Positions 6,066 to 12,084 of a stretch of 12,084 bases of DNA are shown here, piece after piece. The stretch is taken from NCBI GenBank assembly GCA_039923455.1, contig JBDTCS010000078.1:1-12084 (forward strand), in the 5' to 3' direction. The DNA comes from JBDTCS01 sp039923455. Lineage in GTDB: Bacteria; Bacteroidota; Ignavibacteria; Palsa-1295. The stretch's first letter is position 1; every line of letters starts with the position of its first letter. The notes beneath the pieces are model-generated. The model was not told where the DNA came from and ran no database searches. It saw only the letters and a program-made list of their open reading frames with translations. The position numbers were made by a program, and so were the translations under genes.

Positions 6066-8075
6066 TTGACAAATTTGCGTTTGCTTCGTGTGTGGTTACT
6101 TGTGTTCATTGCCGTTCTCGTTCTGCACGAGAGCGATTCGCGTGCGCAATGGTCGATCGCAGCGCCCGCGGTTCTTGGTGCGCAATCTCCGCAGGCAGGT
6201 GCGATCACTTATCGCAATGGACTTCTTTGGGCAGGCACGACTGCGCTTTGGCTTTCGGCGGATATCGGTACTACTTGGACAAAACGTAGTCCGACACTTT
6301 TTAACGGCGACGGAATTCGCGATGTTAATTTTTATGATGCGAACACCGGGCTCGTCGGCACGGAGAACGGTATCATTTACGAAACGAGAGATCAAGGTCG
6401 GACCTGGGTTGATATTCATCATGCACAATCGTGCTCCGGCGTTTGCTTTGTTGGTTCGACAAGCTATATCATGGTTGCCACCGGTGGTGGTGGTTCGATC
6501 GATTGTTCTTCCGATGGCGGGAATACGTGGTATGTATCGAAGCTCGATAATTTTGTCACAGGTGTAATTCCGATCATCGGTGGAAGTGCGGTCGCGCTAA
6601 GTGGTTCATCCGGTGGTGCGAGCATTTTTATCACCACCGATTATGGCGCAACGTGGGTTCGAAAGAACGGAAAGATAGACTTTGACACTTACTCGTTTGC
6701 GATCGACCCCTGCTCCACCGACCGAGTCTATGCTGTCAACGAAGAAGGCTCTACTATCTCGAACGGGCTTTCGGAGATCTACATCACAAACGACGGCGGA
6801 CAAAGCTGGCAATCCAAGGCTTCGCAAAAACGAATTTATTATTCGGGGTCTATCTCGATCGCATCCAACGCGATCTATTGTCAGACGATCAACTCAGGGA
6901 TTGTGCGCTCGACCGATTTTGGTGCTAATTGGTCGACGATCAACGGTCCATCGGCTCCGTATGACACGCGGCTCGTGTGTGCTGTCGATGATAATCTGAT
7001 AATCGCGGCCGATCAAAACGGAAATATCTGGCGCACAAATAATAGCGGAGGCGACACGGTTCGAGGAAGTGTTCGCTTCACAAGACTGAGCGTTCTTCCG
7101 GCGGATCTTTTTTCCGGCGATACGCTTCTTCCGTGTGATCCACCTGTGACACGCGGAGTTCGCATCGAAGCGGTGTTTTGCAATAGTCCGAGCGTGCTAA
7201 GTCAGAAAATACTCGGTGCTGATTCGCTTGATTACAAACTTGTGCATGCTGCTCCGAAAACACTTACAGGTGTTGACTCGGTGATTATCGAATTTAATCC
7301 GCTCGATTCCGGTGCGCGTCATGGGCTCTTTGAAATGATGCTCGAAGATAGCACGATTATAGATATACCGCTTGGCGGATTTGGCAGAGGTGCTTCTCGC
7401 ATTCTGCTCTCTGCAATTGGTGGTTCTACCGATACGATCGGCGGGACCGTATATGTACCGATACTGCTCAAAGGTGCGACGAGTGTTCCATCTGTTGAGT
7501 TTGTTGTGCATTATGATACGGTTCCGGTTGTTTATATCGGATCGTTTTCACGCACTGGAATCAGGCTTGATATTGCAAATGAATTCTGGCCCGGTAGATC
7601 GAAGTTGCATGCTGATCGTTCGGCAAATTCTACTGACACAATTATCGGTTATTCAATCTTCGCCGGATACCCTATCACCGGACCTTGCACATCCGTTGGT
7701 TTTGATTCGCTAAGCATTCAAGATTCACTCGCGCCTTGCGCTTTTATTCCGGGTGGAATTGCTAACGTGCAGATTTGTTTTCCTTTTGGTTGTGGCGTTG
7801 CGACGATTAGCGAGTTCATGCGTTATCACAAAGCGCCAACACTTTCTGCCTTTCCGAATCCTACGCCGGGCTTCGTGACACTTAGTTCGAATATTTCACT
7901 GGAAGGATCGATCATTCAAGTCGTCGATTGCCTCGGCACGATTCGCTTCTCGTCTGTGGCAATCCAAAAAGACGGTTCTACGCAACTCGATCTCTCAAGG
8001 TTACCGCAGGGACGATATTTTGTCCGAGTCATTTCCTCAGGAGCACCGCGTTCGATCTCGATCGTTAGGAATTAG
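6066..8075 (+). CDS. Secreted Asp-box beta-propeller protein with Ig/cohesin-like region and T9SS sorting domain
   Basis: 669 residues from a TTG. In-frame TTG 6075 and GTG 6090 are also possible, because all keep the signal-peptide core (WLLVFIAVLVL, cleavage after DSRAQ near residue 28). Six Asp boxes have Trp at 71, 114, 155, 197, 248 and 289, and a degenerate seventh lies at IWRTNNSGGD (321-330), which suits one seven-bladed propeller. Residues 340-580 are beta-rich; TDTIGGTVYVPILLKG (455-470) followed by VEFVVHYDTVPVVYIG resembles a cohesin-type Ig fold. The last ~75 residues (SAFPNPTPGFVTLSSN, DCLGTIRFS, LPQGRYFVRVISSG) form a short T9SS type A sorting domain of a different subtype from that of the divergent neighbour. 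The protein has 13 cysteines, including C123/C127 and C571/C576, which could form disulfides. Surface location is well supported; the ligand or function is unknown. Confidence 0.88.
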   Translation: MTNLRLLRVWLLVFIAVLVLHESDSRAQWSIAAPAVLGAQSPQAGAITYRNGLLWAGTTALWLSADIGTTWTKRSPTLFNGDGIRDVNFYDANTGLVGTENGIIYETRDQGRTWVDIHHAQSCSGVCFVGSTSYIMVATGGGGSIDCSSDGGNTWYVSKLDNFVTGVIPIIGGSAVALSGSSGGASIFITTDYGATWVRKNGKIDFDTYSFAIDPCSTDRVYAVNEEGSTISNGLSEIYITNDGGQSWQSKASQKRIYYSGSISIASNAIYCQTINSGIVRSTDFGANWSTINGPSAPYDTRLVCAVDDNLIIAADQNGNIWRTNNSGGDTVRGSVRFTRLSVLPADLFSGDTLLPCDPPVTRGVRIEAVFCNSPSVLSQKILGADSLDYKLVHAAPKTLTGVDSVIIEFNPLDSGARHGLFEMMLEDSTIIDIPLGGFGRGASRILLSAIGGSTDTIGGTVYVPILLKGATSVPSVEFVVHYDTVPVVYIGSFSRTGIRLDIANEFWPGRSKLHADRSANSTDTIIGYSIFAGYPITGPCTSVGFDSLSIQDSLAPCAFIPGGIANVQICFPFGCGVATISEFMRYHKAPTLSAFPNPTPGFVTLSSNISLEGSIIQVVDCLGTIRFSSVAIQKDGSTQLDLSRLPQGRYFVRVISSGAPRSISIVRN

Positions 8076-8297
8076 TGTAAGAGTTTTTTGAAGAGTCGGA
8101 AGCGAATCTATTCGGGAAGAATAGTCTAGTGAGCACGCGTAGTGTGGTTTGCTTTTTCTTTAAACGAGTAACTGCCCCCACATGTTTCGGCGCGTGAATA
8201 ACTTCCGCAGACATGAATCACAACTCGCCCGAAAACAATGATCTTTTTTAGAGCGTTATTCACTTCTCTGACGTATTTCAATCAGTCCATCCAAGAC

Positions 8298-9170
8298 TCA
8301 AGGCTCCGACTTCCCTCTAATCACGAAGAGATCGATGTTCGAATTTTCTGTCACGAGATCGCCTGGCGTTGGATATTGCTCGATGACCGTGTTCGGTTCG
8401 CCCGTTGGGCTAGATTGAAAGCTAACGTTGCCGACAGATAGTTTTTGCGCATTGATCTTTTCGATCGCTTCTTTGAGTGTCATCTTTCGAAGATCAGGAA
8501 CGGGCACTCGGCCGAGCGTCGGACCTTGCGAGATGACAAGATTCACTTTCGTCGCAGTTGAAATCTTGATTCCAGGTGCAGGAGTTTGGCTGTAGATCGT
8601 ACCGTTCGCCGCAGAATCGCTATAGGCAAATGTTGTAGTGCCGATGCTCAGGTTCTCTTTGAGTAGCATCATCTTTGCATCACGAAGCGAGCGTGCATGA
8701 AGGTCCGGCACGACGACGAGTTCTTTACCACCCGAGATTATCAGGTACACCTTGCGTCCGGGCTTCGTCTCCTCGCCTGCTTCCGGAGTTTGACGAATAA
8801 TCGTCCCCTCAGCTGCTTTTTCGTCGAAGCGAACCTCGTATTGCACCGGCTCGTAACCGGCGTCCGATAATTTTTGCACTGCGATTTTTTGACTCAGCCC
8901 GACAATATTCGGGACGATCGCCGATTTTCCGCTCTTGACGTAGAACGGCATAACGACGTCATTCATGACCAAAAATAGCGCGATTAATACACCCAATAAC
9001 CCAAGCGGTATCCACAGCCGTCGCCGGAAATACCACGGCTTCGGCGGCGCCGGTAACCGAAGTTGGGGGTGCTCCTCAAGCAACTCGATGTGATGTGCTT
9101 GTTCTGCAGGAGGCGTTGACTCGATCGGATGATTCTGCTCTTCCAAATCCACTTTTGCTGATTCTGACAA
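8298..9170 (-). CDS. Single-pass membrane protein with three PASTA domains
   Basis: About 290 residues if begun at the TTG at 9170; GTG 9152 is an alternative (283 residues). The frame stays open up to 9473 but would then overlap the divergent gene at 9347 and carry ~100 residues of low-complexity, non-protein-like sequence, so that longer start is rejected. A short Pro/Glu-rich cytoplasmic segment precedes one transmembrane helix (WIPLGLLGVLIALFLVM, ~residues 53-69). Three extracytoplasmic PASTA repeats follow, at ~82-147 (VPNIVGLSQKIAVQKLSDAG), ~152-216 (VPDLHARSLRDAKMMLLKEN) and ~222-287 (VPDLRKMTLKEAIEKINAQK). PASTA domains bind peptidoglycan fragments or beta-lactams in PknB kinases and PBPs. 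No kinase or transpeptidase domain is present, as in many Bacteroidota PASTA proteins. A TATATTTG box lies 55 nt upstream. Confidence 0.88.
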   Translation of the reverse strand: MSESAKVDLEEQNHPIESTPPAEQAHHIELLEEHPQLRLPAPPKPWYFRRRLWIPLGLLGVLIALFLVMNDVVMPFYVKSGKSAIVPNIVGLSQKIAVQKLSDAGYEPVQYEVRFDEKAAEGTIIRQTPEAGEETKPGRKVYLIISGGKELVVVPDLHARSLRDAKMMLLKENLSIGTTTFAYSDSAANGTIYSQTPAPGIKISTATKVNLVISQGPTLGRVPVPDLRKMTLKEAIEKINAQKLSVGNVSFQSSPTGEPNTVIEQYPTPGDLVTENSNIDLFVIRGKSEP

Positions 9171-9184
9171 GTTCGTGCAACATC

Positions 9185-9204
9185 CCGTACGAGTTACCGT
9201 ACGA
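9185..9204. repeat. Direct repeat CCGTACGA x2 in the leader of the PASTA gene
   Basis: CCGTACGA occurs at 9185-9192 and 9197-9204, 12 bp apart; each copy contains the palindrome CGTACG. It lies between the TATATTTG box and the chosen PASTA start, where a repressor or an mRNA structure could act. Confidence 0.35.
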
Positions 9205-9224
9205 AATGTTATGAGTTTTCGAAA

Positions 9225-9232
9225 CAAATATA
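9225..9232 (-). promoter_or_regulatory. Bacteroidota-type -7 promoter box TATATTTG for the PASTA gene
   Basis: TATATTTG on the minus strand is an exact TAnnTTTG match in the region between divergent genes. Transcription would start near 9218, leaving a leader of about 48 nt before the TTG at 9170. This supports a start near 9170 rather than 9473. No TTTG -33 element is evident. Confidence 0.45.
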
Positions 9233-9346
9233 GCCCTTTGTGAGGCTGGTGCCTTGGGTGTTCGGATTCGGTTGAAGCACTTGGACGATTAATTTTTCCA
9301 TCCTCTGCGGGCGAACAGATGCTTTCCGAGATGGGTTTTGAGATAT

Positions 9347-9790
9347 ATGCCATCGAAAATGACGTATCTGATAGCGTTTTTGAGTGTTGCGGTCGTTTCC
9401 GGCGCGCTGCATTATTACGTCTATCGGAATTACAAGCGTGTGCTTTTGAGAGATTTTCCCGTTCGCGGACCAAAACTTCTGCGATGGGTACGCGTACTTT
9501 TTTTTGTGATGGAGATCCCGTTCGTGCTAATGTTCTTTCGCAAACAGATACCGGGCGATGTCTCGCTTGCGACTATTCTGATCCTCTTCCCTTTTACGAT
9601 CTGGCAATTCCTGATGTTCGTCTGGGGAATGGTTTTGTTACCACAAACACTCTTCCGAATTTTGCGAAAAGGATTTAGAAAATTGCGAGGCGAGTCGGTT
9701 GTAAGCAAAGCGTCGCTCCGAAGCGAATCAAATCCGATGGAAATTAATCCCCTCCTGACTCCGAGCTATCAATCAAACGTGGAAAGATGA
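9347..9790 (+). CDS. Small integral membrane protein, likely partner or N-terminal half of a membrane metallophosphoesterase
   Basis: 147 residues from ATG 9347; TTG 9338 and ATG 9359 are alternatives. Hydrophobic helices lie at ~6-25 (YLIAFLSVAVVSGALHYYVY), ~47-64 (VRVLFFVMEIPFVLMFF) and ~72-99 (a long stretch ending FVWGMVLLP, perhaps two helices), followed by a basic, Ser-rich cytoplasmic-type tail. No catalytic motif is visible. Its stop codon overlaps the next gene's start as ATGA, so the two are probably translationally coupled. From memory, many membrane-anchored YkuE/YkoQ-type metallophosphoesterases have a similar N-terminal multi-helix region, including an HYYVY-like motif, fused to the phosphoesterase domain. 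I infer this is the same architecture as two genes. Family identity is uncertain. Confidence 0.75.
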   Translation: MPSKMTYLIAFLSVAVVSGALHYYVYRNYKRVLLRDFPVRGPKLLRWVRVLFFVMEIPFVLMFFRKQIPGDVSLATILILFPFTIWQFLMFVWGMVLLPQTLFRILRKGFRKLRGESVVSKASLRSESNPMEINPLLTPSYQSNVER

Positions 9791-10722
9791 TCGAAGAAAC
9801 GCATTTAGAATCTGAGAAGCATCACGGCGAAAAACCATTCTTGCTTAGCCGAAGAGCCTTCGTCCATTCTGGAATACTCGCACTGAGTGGCGTTGCTATT
9901 TCCGGTTGTGTCGGTGGTATCGCTTCGCGTGGGGATATCGAGATCACGCATCGCATTATTCCTATACCGAATTTACCAAAATCTTTTCACGGATTTCGAA
10001 TGACGCTCGCGAGCGATATTCATTCAAGTCCGTTCATGTCGCTTGAAGATATGAAGAAGATCGTGAAGATTATTAACGATCTGAAATCGGAGGTGATTCT
10101 ATTGCCGGGTGATTTTGTGACTTCGCATCACAACGAGATCCCGCCATTCGTCGAGGCTATGTCCGAGTTATCGGCACCGCTCGGAATATATTCGTGCACA
10201 GGCAATCACGATTATTATTGTGGTGTCGATCTGGTGTGCAAGAGCACGGAAGATATCGGCTTTCGTATGTTGCGTAACGAGAACGCGCAGATCACGAAGA
10301 ACGGCGAGCACTTGCACTTGATCGGGATTGATGATGATGATTCGGCCTCGGTGCGCGAGTATGTCGATGGAAAGCCGGCCGCACATATCGAGGCCGCGCT
10401 GAAAGGTGTGCCGAAAAATGCTGCATCAATCTTGCTTTGTCACAGACCGTATGAATTCGAGAGTTACGCCAAGACAGGAGTCGGACTTATGCTTTCCGGA
10501 CATACGCACGGTGGACAGATCGTGTTCGGTCGGATCGGAGGTACAGTACTTGCAATGAGCTCGATCGCTTCGAAGTTTGTCGAGGGGCTCTACAATGCAC
10601 CGGACGCGAATAATCATTCGAAGCTTTACGTCTCGCGCGGACTTGGCGTGGTCGGTCTCCCATTGCGAATTAACTGTCCACCCGAGATCACACAGATCAC
10701 GCTCGTGCCTACGATCGTATAA
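9787..10722 (+). CDS. Calcineurin-like metallophosphoesterase (YkuE/YaeI type) with Tat/lipoprotein-like N-terminus
   Basis: 311 residues. All motifs of a binuclear metallophosphoesterase are present: D77 and H79 (ASDIHSS), D109 (LPGDFV), N140-H141 (GNHDYY), H219 (LLCHRP), and H239 and H241 (GHTHGGQ). The N-terminus has a twin-arginine stretch SRRAFV (21-26), a hydrophobic core and a lipobox-like ISGC (38-41). It may therefore be exported folded by Tat and lipid-anchored at C41, with the active site outside the cytoplasm. Related proteins such as E. coli YaeI and B. subtilis YkuE are metal-dependent phosphodiesterases; the substrate here is not known, but an envelope lipid or polymer is plausible. 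Cysteines C137, C145 and C151 flank the GNHD loop. It overlaps the preceding membrane-protein gene by 4 nt (ATGA), and rnhA follows after about 54 nt. Confidence 0.93.
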   Translation: MIEETHLESEKHHGEKPFLLSRRAFVHSGILALSGVAISGCVGGIASRGDIEITHRIIPIPNLPKSFHGFRMTLASDIHSSPFMSLEDMKKIVKIINDLKSEVILLPGDFVTSHHNEIPPFVEAMSELSAPLGIYSCTGNHDYYCGVDLVCKSTEDIGFRMLRNENAQITKNGEHLHLIGIDDDDSASVREYVDGKPAAHIEAALKGVPKNAASILLCHRPYEFESYAKTGVGLMLSGHTHGGQIVFGRIGGTVLAMSSIASKFVEGLYNAPDANNHSKLYVSRGLGVVGLPLRINCPPEITQITLVPTIV

Positions 10723-10776
10723 CTCAACATCAAACTTATTTTGCCAACAGAATCACATTCGACGGTTCAAGCCGAC

Positions 10777-11256
10777 ATGGCAGACGAAGTCGCATCGATG
10801 CCTACGGTTATCATCTACACAGATGGTGCATGCTCAGGCAACCCGGGCCCGGGCGGGTACGGAGTTGTGATGCTCGGTGGTGGTGGACAGCGTCTTGAAC
10901 TTTCTCATGGCTACAAACACACGACGAACAACCGAATGGAGTTGCTCGGTGTGATCGCCGGGCTCGAAACGCTGAAGCGACCGTGCAACGTCAAGTTGTA
11001 TAGCGATTCGAAATATGTCGTCGATGCAATTGAAAAGGGTTGGCTGAAATCATGGCAAGCGAAAGGTTGGAAGAAAGCAGATAAAAAACCTGTTCTGAAC
11101 ATTGATCTCTGGAAACGCCTGCTTCCGATGCTTGCAAAACATAAGGTCACTTTCATCTGGGTGAAAGGTCACGCCGCAAATATCGAGAACGAACGCTGCG
11201 ACGTCCTCGCCGTCGAAGCGTCACAAGAGCCGAATCTAGAGGATGACGTTCGATAG
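10777..11256 (+). CDS. rnhA: Ribonuclease HI
   Basis: About 160 residues from ATG 10777. ATG 10798 (MPTVIIYTDG) is equally plausible and closer to the family's usual start, while the TTG at 10741 gives a poor extension. The enzyme cuts the RNA strand of RNA-DNA hybrids, for example R-loops and Okazaki primers, in the cytoplasm. Using the 10777 start, the four catalytic acids are D16 (IYTDGACSGNPGPGG), E55 (NNRMELLG), D77 (YSDSKYVV) and D142 (ENERCDVLA). The catalytic histidine is H132 (VKGHAAN). The basic handle KGWLKSWQAKGWKKADKKP is present, so this is the E. coli-like form. It lies about 54 nt after the metallophosphoesterase gene on the same strand and converges on the epimerase gene with a 14-nt gap. 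Confidence 0.96.
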   Translation: MADEVASMPTVIIYTDGACSGNPGPGGYGVVMLGGGGQRLELSHGYKHTTNNRMELLGVIAGLETLKRPCNVKLYSDSKYVVDAIEKGWLKSWQAKGWKKADKKPVLNIDLWKRLLPMLAKHKVTFIWVKGHAANIENERCDVLAVEASQEPNLEDDVR

Positions 11257-11270
11257 TCGCCATGTTTCAT

Positions 11271-12084
11271 TTAGTTCGAGAGGAGTAACGCTCCCTCTGA
11301 TCGATACCCTTGCTCCCCTTCCGGATCAATCACGAGTTTGTGTGCATCGAGATCAACGTACTCGAATGCTCCGGTGCCGCATGCGAGTGCTACCGAGGCC
11401 GCGATGCCAACGTGCGATTCGAGCATACAGCCGATCATAAGTTTTCGGTTCGCCGCTTTTGCTAATTTAATGATCTCGAGTGTGCCTGCGATGCCGGACT
11501 TCATGATCTTAACGTTCACGCCATGAACCGCGGTCTCCGTGAAGAGTCTTACAGCATCTTGAGCATTCACACACGCTTCATCTGCTATGACTGGAATCGG
11601 ACTTTGCCTCGCGACCTCGTCAAGCGCATTCAGATCTTCCTTCGGAACAGGCTGCTCGATCAACTCGATATGCAAACCGCGATTGAGGCCTGCCTCAATA
11701 AATCGCAGAGCCTCGGAAGCTGTAAATGCCTGATTGGCGTCGAGACGAAAGCGCACGCCGGTTAATTCATTTGAAATATTTATGAGCCTTTCGAGATCAC
11801 CAACAACATCCTCCCCTCCGACCTTCATCTTGAATATGCGAAATCCTTCGCGCCACGCAAGACGTGCAATTTGAAGAGCGCTTGTCGTCTTTGTGATAGT
11901 CAAATCGGTTACCACACTCTGCAGAGCACCGCCAAAACAAATTGATAGATCGACTCCAGATTCGGATGCCAACAAATTGGCATGTATGATCTCGATGCCT
12001 GCACGAGCGGAGACCGCTTTCGGATATTTTTGCTCAAGTTCACCGAGTATTTTGCCAAGTTCGCCAACATCGCAGCCCAAGAGT
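11271..12084 (-). CDS. Dipeptide epimerase (L-Ala-D/L-Glu epimerase type, enolase superfamily), C-terminal part
   Basis: The frame runs off the right edge, so about 270 codons are seen and roughly 80-100 N-terminal residues (the capping domain) are missing. The barrel shows enolase-superfamily landmarks, numbered from the TTG codon at 12080: the K-x-K acid/base pair K84/K86 (FKMKVGG), metal ligands D114 (RLDANQAF), E142 (ELIEQPV) and D167 (IADEAC), and the opposite-face lysines in NVKIMKSG (K191/K194). The later motifs GCMLESHVG and VDLDAH are those I associate with Ala-Glu epimerases, which epimerise murein-derived dipeptides during cell-wall recycling. Related enzymes use other dipeptides or o-succinylbenzoate, so substrate specificity is inferred. 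It converges on rnhA with 14 nt between stop codons. A weak hairpin (11279-11298, AGAGGAG / CTCCCTCT with one bulge) near the stop lacks a T-run. Confidence 0.88.
   Translation of the reverse strand, partial: LLGCDVGELGKILGELEQKYPKAVSARAGIEIIHANLLASESGVDLSICFGGALQSVVTDLTITKTTSALQIARLAWREGFRIFKMKVGGEDVVGDLERLINISNELTGVRFRLDANQAFTASEALRFIEAGLNRGLHIELIEQPVPKEDLNALDEVARQSPIPVIADEACVNAQDAVRLFTETAVHGVNVKIMKSGIAGTLEIIKLAKAANRKLMIGCMLESHVGIAASVALACGTGAFEYVDLDAHKLVIDPEGEQGYRSEGALLLSN

Noticed and set aside
6066..6071. TTGACA as a sigma70-type -35 box
   Set aside because: It coincides with the start of the coding frame, has no matching -10 before the gene, and the organism seems to use TAnnTTTG promoters.
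8108..8130. Hairpin CTATTC / GAATAG after the rightward propeller gene as a terminator
   Set aside because: Only six AT-rich pairs with no following T-run; the T6 run at 8084-8089 precedes it and has no stem before it.
9171..9473. N-terminal extension of the PASTA ORF to 9473
   Set aside because: It overlaps the divergent membrane-protein gene and would include the promoter-like TATATTTG box, and the added residues resemble noncoding translation.
11279..11298. Hairpin AGAGGAG / CTCCCTCT between rnhA and the epimerase as a bidirectional terminator
   Set aside because: The stem is bulged, lies inside the epimerase coding end and has no T-run, so it is only mentioned with that gene.

Overview
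The window looks like chromosomal DNA from a member of the Bacteroidota/Chlorobi (FCB) group, most likely near Kapabacteria or Ignavibacteria. This is inferred from two large exported proteins with type IX secretion (T9SS) C-terminal sorting domains, one of the 'QNYPNPFNP' kind. Supporting evidence is Bacteroidota-style promoter boxes (TAnnTTTG), weak or absent Shine-Dalgarno sequences with several GTG/TTG starts, a rhomboid with the C-terminal tail common in Bacteroidota, and a YpdA-family flavoprotein that fits bacillithiol-type thiol metabolism. No tRNA, rRNA, CRISPR array, transposase or phage gene is visible. The genes are mostly ordinary housekeeping and envelope genes.

Layout: (1) Bases 1-3396 hold a leftward gene run: rhomboid protease, ispG (non-mevalonate isoprenoid pathway), a crotonase-family enoyl-CoA hydratase/isomerase, and a ypdA-like gene cut by the window edge. 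The gaps are 41, 157 and 1 nt, so they could be one operon. The 157-nt gap before the hydratase holds an 11-bp perfect hairpin and a strictly 9-nt periodic repeat (ATCTCNNNN x7), which together can be read as a 25-codon Ile/Ser-rich mini-ORF. (2) Bases 3397-3668 are noncoding and hold twin CACGTG boxes and a composite hairpin repeat of an interspersed type. (3) Bases 3669-8075 hold two divergent genes for secreted Asp-box beta-propeller proteins, one with 13 boxes (probably two propellers) and one with six (one propeller plus a C-terminal Ig/cohesin-like region). They share a 267-nt intergenic region with a TAGATTTG promoter box and an 8-bp inverted repeat. (4) Bases 8076-8297 lie between convergent genes; I see nothing there beyond a weak 6-bp hairpin. 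(5) Bases 8298-9170 encode, leftward, a single-pass membrane protein with three PASTA domains and no kinase. (6) Bases 9347-11256 run rightward: a small membrane protein, a metallophosphoesterase overlapping it by ATGA and carrying a Tat/lipoprotein-like N-terminus, and ribonuclease HI. (7) From 11271 to the right edge, leftward, lies the C-terminal three quarters of a dipeptide epimerase of the enolase superfamily.

Possible links between genes: the PASTA protein (peptidoglycan or muropeptide binding), the surface metallophosphoesterase with its membrane partner, and the dipeptide epimerase (murein peptide recycling) all fit an envelope theme. They are on different strands and are not one operon. 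I did not find a clear new multi-gene system. The most unusual signals are the 9-nt repeat/mini-ORF upstream of the hydratase, the composite hairpin repeat, and the apparent two-gene form of a membrane metallophosphoesterase.
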